Shown in pieces: positions 1-6,583 of a DNA stretch of 6,970 nt; positions within the stretch are counted from its first letter, which is position 1; every line of letters begins with the position of its first letter. The notes below the pieces were generated by a model. The model was not told where the DNA came from. It worked only from the letters and a program-made list of their open reading frames with translations, and made no database searches. The stretch is from an uncultured Paracoccaceae bacterium (GTDB lineage Bacteria > Pseudomonadota > Alphaproteobacteria > Rhodobacterales > Rhodobacteraceae). A program made the position numbers and the translations under genes. The stretch lies in assembly GCA_913054485.1 (NCBI GenBank), contig CAJXHQ010000162.1, positions 1 through 6,970 of the forward strand. The letters run 5' to 3'.

Positions 1-309
1 CTTGGTGATATAGTCATCGGCGCCCAGTTCAAGCCCCGTCACCCGGTCCTGCACCTGCGCGCGGCCCGAGATGATGATCACCTTGGCGCCCTGCTCCAGC
101 GCCAGCCTGTGGACCAGCGCCAGGCCGTCGCTGTCGGGCAGGGACAGATCCACCAGGCAGACCTCGGGCGTGACCCGCTGCAGGGCGGCCTCAAATTCGC
201 GGGCGCGGGCGAAGCTTTGGGTGCGAAAGCCTGCGTCCTCCAGCGCTGCTGAGAGGATCTGCCGGATTTCCGGCTCGTCATCGAGGATGGTCACAAGGGG
301 CGCGGTCAT
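1..309 (-). CDS. Response regulator, receiver domain (C-terminal part beyond the window)
   Basis: This is the N-terminal 103 residues of a two-component response regulator; the rest lies beyond base 1. The receiver domain is complete enough to judge: acidic pocket D10-D11 in ILDDEPEI, phospho-acceptor D54 in VDLSLPDSDG, conserved S81 in IIISGR, and K103 at the very edge after GADDYIT. The GADDYITK ending is typical of OmpR/PhoB-type receivers, so a winged-helix DNA-binding domain is the likely missing half, but this is not visible. The ATG (309-307) overlaps the kinase stop codon as ATGA, and a GGAGG lies 7 nt upstream (321-317) inside the kinase gene, so the two are probably translationally coupled. 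It is presumably the phosphorylation partner of the adjacent kinase. Its target genes are unknown; the divergent synthetase/transporter operon is a reasonable guess. Confidence 0.93.
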   Translation of the reverse strand, partial: MTAPLVTILDDEPEIRQILSAALEDAGFRTQSFARAREFEAALQRVTPEVCLVDLSLPDSDGLALVHRLALEQGAKVIIISGRAQVQDRVTGLELGADDYITK

Positions 310-2207
310 GCCGGGGCCTCCGGTCTGATCAGCCGTGACAGCTGATGGGTCGTGAAAGGTTTCTGCAATACCGGGCCGCGCCGCAAGGCGTCTTTGTGCA
401 GCGGATCCGACGGCGGCAGCGAGGTCATCAGGATGCAGGGCAGGGCGGTGCCGTCAAGCCTGTCCGCGAGGTCAATGCCGGTGGCCTCGCCCTCCAGTTT
501 GATATCCGACAGCACCAGTGCGATGCCGGGCAGATCGGCGGTGAGGGCTGAGGCCTCGTCCACCGAGACCGCCTCGATCACCGTGAAGCCCAGATCCATC
601 AGCATTTCGCGGAAAGCGGCGCGCAGCTCTTCGCTGTCCTCGACCAGAAGCGCCAGGCCGCCGTCGGCGCCTGGCGCCGGGCGGTAAGGCAGGCGCAGGG
701 TGACAGAGGCGCCGGACACCGTATTGCCGGTGCGCATCGAGCCGCCGGTCAGTTTCACCATGTCATAGACCATCGACAGCCCCAGCCCCGACCCTTCGCT
801 GCCCTTGGTGGTGAAAAACGGGTGCACGGCTTTTTTCAGCGCCTCGGGTGAAAATCCGGGGCCGGTGTCGCTGACCGACAGTTCCAGCCAGGTGGAGCCG
901 ACCGCATGGGCGCTGACGGTGATTTGCCCCGAGGTGCCGCAGGCATCGCGGGCATTCAGGATCAGGTTCAAAAGCGCATCCTGCAATTGACCCGGGTCCA
1001 GCAGCAGCGCCTGATCCGGCGTGTGGTCCAGCACCGACAGTCCCATGCCCAGGGGCAGCGCCGGAGAGGCGAGGATTTTCAGCTCGTTCAGCAGGGTGCC
1101 GGGTTTCACCGCCTGCGGGCGCAGGGTGCGGCTGGTGGTCATATGGGTGATGCGGTCCAGCAGCCGGCCGCCGCGCCGCGCCGCCGACAGCGTTCCCTGC
1201 ACCAGGTCGCCGGCCTCCTGCGGCAGGTCCATCTTTTCCAGCCGGCCCTGCATGCCGAGCATGATGGTCAGCAGGTTGGAGAAATCATGCGCCAGACCGC
1301 TGGTCATCTGCGCCGCCAGTTCGCGGCGGCGGGCCTGCTGCAGGGCGACGCGGGCCTGGGTTTCCTCGGTCACATCCATCGACAGGATATAAACCCCGCC
1401 CTCGCCGTCAGGTGTGAAGGCAACCCGGATGCGGCGGCTGTCGTGGTCTTCGGTGAACTCGAACACCGGGCTGCCGCCTTTGTAGGCGTTCAGCAGATGC
1501 GGCTCGATTTTTTCGAAGGCTGAACTGCCCAGGGCCTCGGCAATATGCATCCCCAGCAGGTCCGACGGGCGGCCCGGAAAGACGCTGGACAGGCGGCGGT
1601 TGGTGTAGGTGTAAAACCCGTCGGCATCCACATGAGCAATATGGGCGGGCATCATCTCCGTCGTCAGACGGGTGCGGGCCTCCATGCCGGTGAGCTGGCG
1701 CTTGGTCTCCTCCAGCCTTGTGATCGTCGCGGCCAATTCACGGTTGGCGGCGGAGAGTTCTTCGGTATGGGCGATCACCTGGTCCGACAGTTCTTCGGAG
1801 CGCGACCGCAAGAGCTGCTCCACCCGTTTGGTGCGGGTGATGTCGGTATAGACGGTGACCCAGCCGCCCTCGGGCAGCGGTGCCCCCTCGATCGAGATCA
1901 TCCGGCCGTTCGACCGCGTGCGCTCCACGTAATGCGGTTCAAACGCCAGCGCCTGGTCGACCTTGGACTGCACGAAGTCCGCCACATCGCCGACATCCCC
2001 GTATTCGCCTTTTTCGGTGATATGGCGGATGGTGTCGTCAAACCGCGCGCCGGGGGTGACCAGGTGTTCGGGCAGGGAAAACATCTCCTGGAACCGCCGG
2101 TTGCAGACCGCCAGCCGCAGGTCGCGGTCATAGATCGACAGGGCCTGGGCAATCAGGTTGAGCCCGGCCCCGGTCATCGCAGCAATCTGTTTGTCACTTT
2201 TTCTCAT
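306..2207 (-). CDS. Soluble PAS-containing hybrid histidine kinase
   Basis: This is a 633-residue cytoplasmic sensor kinase with no hydrophobic membrane segment. Visible order: an N-terminal PAS-like region (about 14-125, PAS_7-like, starting around GLNLIAQALSIYDRDLRL), a coiled coil (about 128-175), a second PAS (about 180-285), HisKA with phospho-acceptor H307 in LAHDFSN, then HATPase with N-box NLILNARDA (N418), G1 DTGPG (447-451), F-box PFFTTK and G2 GSGLGLS (472-478). A C-terminal receiver (about 517-628) has E523/D524, phospho-acceptor D568, T595 and K616. All catalytic residues are present. The layout resembles NahK/ErcS-type hybrid kinases, from memory only. I chose the ATG at 2207 because AAGGGG sits 7 nt upstream; an upstream in-frame TTG (2252) lies inside a promoter-like TTGACA and lacks a ribosome site. 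The ligand is unknown; cytosolic PAS domains suggest an internal or diffusible signal. Confidence 0.93.
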   Translation of the reverse strand: MRKSDKQIAAMTGAGLNLIAQALSIYDRDLRLAVCNRRFQEMFSLPEHLVTPGARFDDTIRHITEKGEYGDVGDVADFVQSKVDQALAFEPHYVERTRSNGRMISIEGAPLPEGGWVTVYTDITRTKRVEQLLRSRSEELSDQVIAHTEELSAANRELAATITRLEETKRQLTGMEARTRLTTEMMPAHIAHVDADGFYTYTNRRLSSVFPGRPSDLLGMHIAEALGSSAFEKIEPHLLNAYKGGSPVFEFTEDHDSRRIRVAFTPDGEGGVYILSMDVTEETQARVALQQARRRELAAQMTSGLAHDFSNLLTIMLGMQGRLEKMDLPQEAGDLVQGTLSAARRGGRLLDRITHMTTSRTLRPQAVKPGTLLNELKILASPALPLGMGLSVLDHTPDQALLLDPGQLQDALLNLILNARDACGTSGQITVSAHAVGSTWLELSVSDTGPGFSPEALKKAVHPFFTTKGSEGSGLGLSMVYDMVKLTGGSMRTGNTVSGASVTLRLPYRPAPGADGGLALLVEDSEELRAAFREMLMDLGFTVIEAVSVDEASALTADLPGIALVLSDIKLEGEATGIDLADRLDGTALPCILMTSLPPSDPLHKDALRRGPVLQKPFTTHQLSRLIRPEAPA

Positions 2208-2224
2208 GCACACCCCTTGCCTAT

Positions 2225-2252
2225 TGGCTAGCACCGCGGTCCGCTTTGTCAA
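2225..2252 (-). promoter_or_regulatory. Candidate kinase-operon promoter
   Basis: On the minus strand TTGACA (2252-2247) is followed after 16 nt by TAGCCA (2230-2225), about 18 nt before the kinase ATG. The -35 is a perfect consensus hexamer but the -10 is poor, so the call rests mainly on position and on the -35 box. Confidence 0.3.
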
Positions 2253-2256
2253 AGCG
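2242..2256. promoter_or_regulatory. 15-bp palindrome CGCTTTGTCAAAGCG, candidate operator
   Basis: There are seven perfectly complementary bases on each side of a single central T. The palindrome covers the TTGACA hexamer proposed as the kinase -35 box, so a bound dimer would block transcription of the kinase and regulator genes. Which protein might bind is unknown; feedback by the adjacent response regulator is one possibility. Confidence 0.35.
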
Positions 2257-2361
2257 TCATGCCTGCAAAAACGCCCCGCAAAAAGCGCGGTGTTTCAGCG
2301 CGGGCGATGATGGTTTCCGGCTGTTACAATTCGTAAGATTTGGGAAATCATCAGGAAAAAG

Positions 2362-2391
2362 TTGACACACTACCATTGCAGCGTCCCTGAT
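2362..2391 (+). promoter_or_regulatory. Candidate acyl-CoA synthetase promoter
   Basis: A perfect TTGACA (2362-2367) is followed after 18 nt by CCTGAT (2386-2391), a weak -10. Transcripts would start near 2398, just before the GC-rich stems, giving a leader of roughly 60 nt. The inverted repeat 2383-2397 overlaps the -10. Alphaproteobacterial -10 boxes are often poorly conserved, so this remains a candidate only. Confidence 0.3.
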
Positions 2392-2401
2392 CGGGACCAA
2401 A

Positions 2402-2437
2402 GGGGGCCAAGCCCCCGCCGGCGGGAAACGCACCGCC
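2402..2437 (+). promoter_or_regulatory. GC-rich leader with competing stems upstream of the synthetase
   Basis: Three mutually exclusive pairings can be drawn. GGGGGC (2402-2407) pairs with GCCCCC (2411-2416) across a CAA loop. CCCGCCGGCGGG (2414-2425) is a perfect 12-bp palindrome. GGCGG (2420-2424) pairs with CCGCC (2433-2437) across an 8-nt loop. The C-run at 2412-2416 could also pair with the GGGG at 2440-2443 of the ribosome site. There is no U-tract, so this is not an intrinsic terminator. A role in translation control is possible but unproven. Confidence 0.3.
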
Positions 2438-2439
2438 AA

Positions 2440-2448
2440 GGGGAGGAG
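2440..2448 (+). promoter_or_regulatory. Ribosome binding site deciding a GTG start
   Basis: GGGGAGGAG is a strong Shine-Dalgarno sequence. It is too close (4 nt or less) to the upstream TTG at 2451 and well placed (about 8-10 nt) for the GTG at 2457, which is therefore taken as the start of the acyl-CoA synthetase. Confidence 0.75.
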
Positions 2449-2456
2449 ATTTGCAC

Positions 2457-4430
2457 GTGGCTCACTCACAGCCGGGTGCCGGAGGGTTGCATTCCCTTCC
2501 GGCGCTGCTTCAACGCAATGCACGCGATCATGCTTCCGCTCCCGCTTACCGGGAGAAGGAATTCGGCATTTGGCAATGCTGGACCTGGGCGGAAGGTGAA
2601 AAGGAAATCGAGGCGCTGGCGCTTGGCCTGATCAACCTCGGCGTGAACGAGGGCGATTTCATCGCCATCGCTGGCCGCAACCGCCCGTATCTCTACTGGT
2701 CGATGGTGGCGGCGCAATCCGTCGGCGCGATCCCGGTGCCGGTCTACCAGGACGCGGTGGCCGAGGAGATGGCCTATGTGCTGGGCCACTGCGGCGCGCG
2801 CTTTATCATTGCCGGTGATCAGGAACAGGCCGACAAGGTCATCGAGATCCAGGACCAGCTGCACCAGTTCGAACATCTGATCTACCTCGATGCGCGCGGC
2901 ATGCGGAAATACGACCACACCCAGCTGCATGAATTTGCCCATATTCAGGATCAGGGCCGTGCCGCCCATGATGAGCTGATCGGCGAGCTGGAGCGCCGCC
3001 GCGCCAAGCTGACCTACGACAGCACCTGCGTGATGCTTTACACCTCCGGCACCACCGGCAAGCCGAAAGGCGTGGTGCTGTCGAACCGCAACGTGGTGGA
3101 GACGGCGAAGAATTCAGCTGCCTTTGACAAGCTCAGCCGGGACGAGAACATCCTCAGCTACCTGCCGATGGCCTGGGTGGGGGATTTCATCTTCTCGATC
3201 GGGCAGGCCTATTGGTGCGGCTTTTGCACCAACTGCCCGGAAAGCGCGGACACAATGATGACCGACCTGCGCGAGATCGGGCCGAGCTACTTCTTCGCAC
3301 CGCCGCGGGTGTTTGAAGGCCAGCTGACCAATGTGATGATCCGCATGGAAGACGCCGGCAAGTTGAAACGCCGTATGTTCCACCACTTCATGGCCCATGC
3401 CAAGAAGGTCGGCGGGCGCATTCTGGACGGCGAGCCTGTCGGCCTGATGGACCGGCTGAAATATGCCTTGGGCGATCTGCTGGTCTACGGTCCGCTGAAG
3501 GACACGCTTGGCTATGGCAAGATCCGCGTCGGTTACACGGCCGGTGAGGCGATCGGGCCGGAGATCTTTGATTTCTACCGCTCGCTCGGCATCAACCTCA
3601 AACAGCTCTATGGTCAGACCGAGGCGACGGTGTTCATCACCCTGCAGCCCGACGGTCAGGTGCGGGCTGATACGGTTGGTGTGCCAGCGCCGGAAGTGGA
3701 AGTGAAGATCGCCGACAACGGCGAGATTTTCTACCGCTCGCCGGGAACCTTCATCGAATACTACAAGAACGCCGACAGCACGGCGGGCACCAAGGATGCC
3801 GAGGGCTGGGTGGCGACGGGGGATGCCGGCTTCTTCGAGAAGGACAGCGGCCATCTGCGCATCATCGACCGCGCCAAGGATGTTGGGAAAATGGCCAGCG
3901 GGGCGATGTTTGCGCCAAAGTTTGTCGAGAATAAGCTGAAGTTCTTCCCGGATATTCTGGAGGTTGTGGTCTTTGGCAATGGCATGGACCGCTGCACCGC
4001 CTTCATCAACATCGACCTGAACGCGGTGGGCAACTGGGCCGAGCGCAACAATATCGCCTATGCCTCTTATCAGGAGCTGGCGGGCCACCCGAAGGTGCTG
4101 GCATCGATCCAGTCCCATGTGGAAGAGGTGAACCGTTCGGTCGCAGCGGATGACATGCTGTCGGGCTGCCAGATCCACCGCTTTGTGGTGCTGCACAAGG
4201 AACTGGACGCGGATGATGGCGAGATGACCCGCACCCGCAAGGTGCGCCGTGTGGTGATCGAAGACAAATACGCCGACATCATTGCCGCGCTCTATGACGG
4301 GTCGGCGGAGATCTCGACCACGACCGAAGTGACCTACGAAGACGGCCGCAAAGGGTCGATCAGCGCGACACTGGATATCCGCGATGCCGCGGTGGTGCAG
4401 GCTGCAAGCCACAAGGTGGCGGCGGAATGA
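2457..4430 (+). CDS. AMP-binding long-chain-type acyl-CoA synthetase
   Basis: This 657-residue cytosolic enzyme belongs to the adenylate-forming superfamily and activates a carboxylic acid with ATP and CoA, through an acyl-AMP, to acyl-CoA. The ATP/phosphate loop YTSGTTGKPKG is at 195-205; the LYGQTEAT motif is at 384-391 (E389 expected to hold Mg-ATP); TGD with ribose-binding D456 is at 454-456; the hinge DRAKD is at 471-475; the C-terminal lid motif TRTRKVRR is at 591-598. The stretch after the hinge (SGAMFAPKFVENKLKF) is characteristic of the long ACSL/FAA1 group rather than of acetyl-CoA synthetases or short FadD proteins, and the length fits that group. There is no membrane segment or signal peptide. 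It is the first gene of a rightward cluster with a Liv-type transporter, suggesting that it activates the imported acid. Chain length and substrate class are not readable. The start is GTG, and the stop overlaps an incidental ATG (ATGA). Confidence 0.93.
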   Translation: MAHSQPGAGGLHSLPALLQRNARDHASAPAYREKEFGIWQCWTWAEGEKEIEALALGLINLGVNEGDFIAIAGRNRPYLYWSMVAAQSVGAIPVPVYQDAVAEEMAYVLGHCGARFIIAGDQEQADKVIEIQDQLHQFEHLIYLDARGMRKYDHTQLHEFAHIQDQGRAAHDELIGELERRRAKLTYDSTCVMLYTSGTTGKPKGVVLSNRNVVETAKNSAAFDKLSRDENILSYLPMAWVGDFIFSIGQAYWCGFCTNCPESADTMMTDLREIGPSYFFAPPRVFEGQLTNVMIRMEDAGKLKRRMFHHFMAHAKKVGGRILDGEPVGLMDRLKYALGDLLVYGPLKDTLGYGKIRVGYTAGEAIGPEIFDFYRSLGINLKQLYGQTEATVFITLQPDGQVRADTVGVPAPEVEVKIADNGEIFYRSPGTFIEYYKNADSTAGTKDAEGWVATGDAGFFEKDSGHLRIIDRAKDVGKMASGAMFAPKFVENKLKFFPDILEVVVFGNGMDRCTAFINIDLNAVGNWAERNNIAYASYQELAGHPKVLASIQSHVEEVNRSVAADDMLSGCQIHRFVVLHKELDADDGEMTRTRKVRRVVIEDKYADIIAALYDGSAEISTTTEVTYEDGRKGSISATLDIRDAAVVQAASHKVAAE

Positions 4431-4465
4431 ACGTTGTTATTCCAGCAGACCAGGGCCGGGCTGCT
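4424..4465. other. Two adjacent imperfect hairpins after the synthetase stop
   Basis: GGAAT-g-AAC (4424-4432) can pair with GTTATTCC (4436-4443) over a 3-nt loop. Immediately after it, AGCAGaCC (4444-4451) can pair with GGgCTGCT (4458-4465), with one mismatch and a 6-nt loop. They sit between the converging ends of the synthetase and the small antisense gene, where terminators are expected. Neither strand has the T-run of an intrinsic terminator, so a role in termination or transcript protection is only possible. Confidence 0.3.
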
Positions 4466-4651
4466 TCAGGCCAGATCGGGGCAGCTTTCCGGGTGAAAGG
4501 CGGTGTAGACAGCCTGCCGGATACGGTGCGGGGCGCTGAAGCCATGAAGGCGCGCGCTGATCTCGGCGCGGCTCTCGGATGGGCTGAGGCCCTGGCGCCT
4601 GCAGCGCCGCGCCATTTGCAGGAGGCAAGTGTGCTCGAACTCGCTGAACAT
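4466..4651 (-). CDS. Small antisense gene, unrecognised 61-aa protein
   Basis: I do not recognise the family. The case for a real gene is sequence-internal. A strong Shine-Dalgarno (TAAGGAG) lies about 9 nt before the ATG at 4651. Third codon positions are overwhelmingly G or C, as in the neighbouring genes, while the overlapping plus-strand frame is not. A promoter-like element sits just upstream. The product is basic and soluble-looking, with no signal peptide or membrane segment, three cysteines (C9, C17, C57) and an Arg-rich helical stretch (MARRCRRQ at 13-20, then SPSESRAEISARLHGF). It is oriented against the synthetase and livG and lies entirely in the gap between them, so it is either a small regulator or adaptor or an inserted gene of its own. 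It could also be a chance ORF; GC-rich genomes produce many. Confidence 0.5.
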   Translation of the reverse strand: MFSEFEHTCLLQMARRCRRQGLSPSESRAEISARLHGFSAPHRIRQAVYTAFHPESCPDLA

Positions 4652-4683
4652 GTCGGGAAACTCCTTACTGCTCGTTTTCTTTC

Positions 4684-4712
4684 AGTATTGCACTCAAACG
4701 TTAACGTTTCCA
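4684..4712 (-). promoter_or_regulatory. Candidate promoter of the small antisense gene
   Basis: On the minus strand TGGAAA (4712-4707) and AATACT (4689-4684) are spaced by 17 nt, each matching the sigma-70 consensus at four of six positions. The -10 lies 32 nt before the ATG at 4651, giving a short leader that contains the Shine-Dalgarno sequence. A perfect 14-bp palindrome occupies the spacer and touches the -35. Confidence 0.35.
4696..4709. promoter_or_regulatory. Perfect 14-bp palindrome AAACGTTAACGTTT, candidate operator
   Basis: Two ACGT half-sites are separated by TA within a fully symmetric 14-mer. It lies 17 nt upstream of the livG Shine-Dalgarno and inside the promoter-like element of the small antisense gene, so a single repressor dimer could govern both directions. 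The ACGT-NN-ACGT core recalls the operators reported for LiuR-type MerR regulators of branched-chain and acyl-CoA catabolism; this is a resemblance from memory. TetR- or LacI-type regulators are equally possible. Confidence 0.5.
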
Positions 4713-4726
4713 CTCAACTGAAACCG

Positions 4727-4731
4727 GGAGG
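4727..4731 (+). promoter_or_regulatory. livG: Ribosome binding site deciding the livG start
   Basis: GGAGG overlaps the upstream in-frame GTG at 4731, so that codon cannot be the start. It lies 8 nt before the GTG at 4740, which is therefore preferred. Confidence 0.75.
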
Positions 4732-4739
4732 TGGCCGCT

Positions 4740-5558
4740 GTGCTTGACGACTCCGACAGCTATGTCACAGAGGACGGCCGCACGATCGGCGGTGTGGTGA
4801 TGGAAATGCAGAACATCACCCTGCGCTTTGGCGGTGTGGTGGCGATCAGCGACATCAGCTTTGACATCCGCGAAGGCGAAATCCGCGCCATTATCGGCCC
4901 GAACGGCGCGGGCAAATCCTCGATGCTGAACGTGATCTCGGGCTTCTACGTACCGCAGGAGGGCCGGGTGATGTACCGCGGCCAGCCGCGCCCGCAGATG
5001 AGGCCTTACGAGGTGGCGCGCCAGGGGATCGCGCGGACGTTTCAGAACATCGCGCTGTTTGAAGGCATGAGCGTGCTGGACAACGTGATGACCGGGCGGC
5101 TCAACCATATGAAAGCAAGTGTCTTTCAGCAGGCGTTGTGGCGCGGCAAGGCGGAAGCCGAAGAGACGGAAAACCGCGAGGCGGTGGAGAAGATCATCGA
5201 CTTCCTGGAGATCCAGCACATCCGCAAGACGCCGGTTTCGCGGCTGCCTTATGGCCTCAAGAAACGGGTCGAACTGGCCCGTGCCCTGGCCGCCGAGCCG
5301 AGCCTTCTGCTGCTGGACGAGCCGATGGCCGGCATGAACGTCGAAGAGAAGGAGGACATGTCCCGCTTCATCCTTGATGTGAATGACGAGTTTGGCACCA
5401 CGATTGCCCTGATCGAACATGACATGGGCGTAGTGATGGATCTGAGCGACCGGGTGGTGGTGATGGATTACGGCCGCAAGATCGGCGACGGCACCCCGGA
5501 TGAGGTGCGCAATAACCAGGATGTGATCGATGCCTACCTGGGGGTGTCCCATGACTGA
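4740..5558 (+). CDS. livG: Liv-type ABC transporter ATP-binding protein (LivG family)
   Basis: This 272-residue cytosolic ATPase energises a branched-chain-amino-acid-type (HAAT) importer. Walker A GPNGAGKS is at 53-60, the Q-loop F101-Q102 is in RTFQNIALF, the LivG-style degenerate signature LPYGLKKRVELA is at 169-180, Walker B with D193 and catalytic E194 is in LLLLDEP, the D-loop is AGMN, and the H-loop is H227 in IEHDMG. The set is complete, so it should be active; it normally pairs with a LivF ATPase, which is not in the window. About 20 residues precede the usual family start (MEMQNITLRFGG); the Shine-Dalgarno position supports this extension, although an ATG at 4800 is an alternative. 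It is the first transporter gene after the 309-bp gap that follows the synthetase. The symbol reflects family only; the substrate may well not be an amino acid. Confidence 0.94.
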   Translation: MLDDSDSYVTEDGRTIGGVVMEMQNITLRFGGVVAISDISFDIREGEIRAIIGPNGAGKSSMLNVISGFYVPQEGRVMYRGQPRPQMRPYEVARQGIARTFQNIALFEGMSVLDNVMTGRLNHMKASVFQQALWRGKAEAEETENREAVEKIIDFLEIQHIRKTPVSRLPYGLKKRVELARALAAEPSLLLLDEPMAGMNVEEKEDMSRFILDVNDEFGTTIALIEHDMGVVMDLSDRVVVMDYGRKIGDGTPDEVRNNQDVIDAYLGVSHD

Positions 5559-5596
5559 GTGCCGCAATAACCGGACTTTTGCTGAAGGAGAGGGCA

Positions 5597-6583
5597 ATGC
5601 CTGAACAACTCGCCTTTGCGATGGAAGTGACCCTCAACGGGCTGATGTCCGGGGTGCTATATGCGCTGGTGGCACTTGGCTTCGTGCTGATCTACAAGGC
5701 CTCCGGCATCTTCAACTATGCCCAGGGCGTGATGGCGCTGTTTGCCGCCATGACGCTGGTGGGGATCATGAACGGGCAGGTGCCCTTCAGCCATCTGATC
5801 AACGCGCTTCTGGGGACAGAAATCCACCACTTCGGCTGGCATGTGCCAGGCTTCCTGGCGATCATCCTGACCGTTGCGGTCATGGTGCTCTTGGCCTGGC
5901 TGGTGCAGGTCTGCGTGATGCGCCACCTAGTGGGGCAGGAGCCGATCATCCTCTTTATGGCCACCATCGGGCTTGCCTACTTCCTGGAAGGCGTCAGCGA
6001 CCTGATGTGGGGGTCTGAAATCAAGACGCTGGATGTGGGTCTGCCGCAGGGCATCAATATCGCCGTCGAGGAAGCCACCTACAAGCTGTTCGACTACGGC
6101 TTCTTCATCGACAACCTGGATATCGTCGCCACCGTGATTGCGGCCCTTCTGGTGAGCGGCCTGGTGCTGTTCTCGCAGTATACCAAGCAGGGCCGCGCGA
6201 TGCGGGCCGTGGCGGATGATCACCAGGCGGCGCTGAGCGTCGGCATCTCGCTGAACTTCATCTGGGTGCTGGTCTGGTCGGTTGCAGGCTTTGTGGCGCT
6301 GGTTGCGGGCATCATGTGGGGCACCAAGTCCGGCGTGCAGTTCTCGCTGTCGCTGATCGCGCTGAAGGCGCTGCCGGTGCTGATGCTGGGCGGTTTCACC
6401 TCGATCCCCGGTGCCATTGTCGGCGGGCTGATCATCGGGGTGGGCGAGAAGCTCTTTGAATTCCTGGTCGGCCCGATGGTCGGCGGTGCCACCGAGAACT
6501 GGTTTGCCTATGTGCTGGCGCTCCTGTTCCTGGTGTTCCGACCCCAGGGATTGTTCGGGGAGAAGATCATCGAAAGGGTCTGA
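5597..6583 (+). CDS. livH: Liv-type ABC transporter permease (LivH family)
   Basis: This 328-residue inner-membrane permease forms half of the transmembrane channel, with LivM as partner. It is strongly hydrophobic with about eight segments, roughly at 8-30, 38-58, 84-108, 115-133, 165-192, 221-245, 258-290 and 302-318. The N-terminal GLMSGVLYALVALGFVLIYK and the IFNYAQGVMA that follows are classical LivH features. The cytoplasmic EAA-like loop YTKQGRAMRAVADDHQAA is at 195-212 and contacts the ATPases; RPQGLFGEK closes the protein as in the family. The start at 5597 is chosen from AAGGAG ending 6 nt upstream; an in-frame TTG at 5579 lacks such a site. livG ends 38 nt before it, consistent with one transcript. 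Confidence 0.95.
   Translation: MPEQLAFAMEVTLNGLMSGVLYALVALGFVLIYKASGIFNYAQGVMALFAAMTLVGIMNGQVPFSHLINALLGTEIHHFGWHVPGFLAIILTVAVMVLLAWLVQVCVMRHLVGQEPIILFMATIGLAYFLEGVSDLMWGSEIKTLDVGLPQGINIAVEEATYKLFDYGFFIDNLDIVATVIAALLVSGLVLFSQYTKQGRAMRAVADDHQAALSVGISLNFIWVLVWSVAGFVALVAGIMWGTKSGVQFSLSLIALKALPVLMLGGFTSIPGAIVGGLIIGVGEKLFEFLVGPMVGGATENWFAYVLALLFLVFRPQGLFGEKIIERV

Larger units (their letters stand above)
2208..2456. promoter_or_regulatory. Divergent control region between kinase and acyl-CoA synthetase
   Basis: This 249-bp non-coding stretch lies between two divergently transcribed genes and must hold both promoters. It is locally more AT-rich than the genes around it (about 2310-2375). Seen in it: a 15-bp palindrome over a minus-strand TTGACA (2242-2256); a direct repeat GCAAAAA at 2265-2271 and 2278-2284 (13-bp period); a plus-strand TTGACA at 2362-2367; a GTCCC/GGGAC inverted repeat with 5-nt centre (2383-2397), placed where a -10 or start site would fall; and GC-rich leader stems before the synthetase. 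The ORFs crossing it on either strand lack convincing start sites and are taken as chance. Confidence 0.7.

Noticed and set aside
906..2231. Plus-strand ORFs of 205 and 228 aa opposite the kinase gene
   Set aside because: They are Gln/Gly/Arg-rich antisense shadows of the kinase; all kinase catalytic motifs lie on the minus strand.
2265..2284. Direct repeat GCAAAAA x2 as an iteron or regulator site
   Set aside because: Two 7-bp copies in an AT-richer patch can occur by chance; there are no further copies and no initiator gene nearby.
2451..2456. TTG at 2451 as the synthetase start
   Set aside because: It is only 2-4 nt from the Shine-Dalgarno core; the GTG at 2457 has normal spacing.
2257..2523. 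88-aa minus-strand ORF across the divergent region
   Set aside because: No good ribosome site or recognisable motif; it crosses the control region and overlaps the synthetase start.
3114..4412. 432-aa ORF on the minus strand opposite the synthetase
   Set aside because: It mirrors a clearly coding, motif-bearing gene. Long antisense open frames are common opposite GC-rich codons, and the His/Val/Ala/Asp-rich product shows no domain.
4424..4465. Intrinsic terminator between the synthetase and the antisense gene
   Set aside because: Two short hairpins exist, but neither strand has a following T-run, so they are not called terminators.
4427..4747. Plus-strand 106-aa ORF starting at the ATGA overlap with the synthetase stop
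   Set aside because: Third-position composition is mixed, unlike the real genes. It has no recognisable motif, runs through the palindrome and the livG ribosome site, and overlaps the better-supported minus-strand gene. The ATGA arises simply from an A before TGA.
4701..5597. 298-aa ORF on the minus strand opposite livG
   Set aside because: It is a shadow of livG in a GC-rich context, with a His-rich product that has no motif and no ribosome site.
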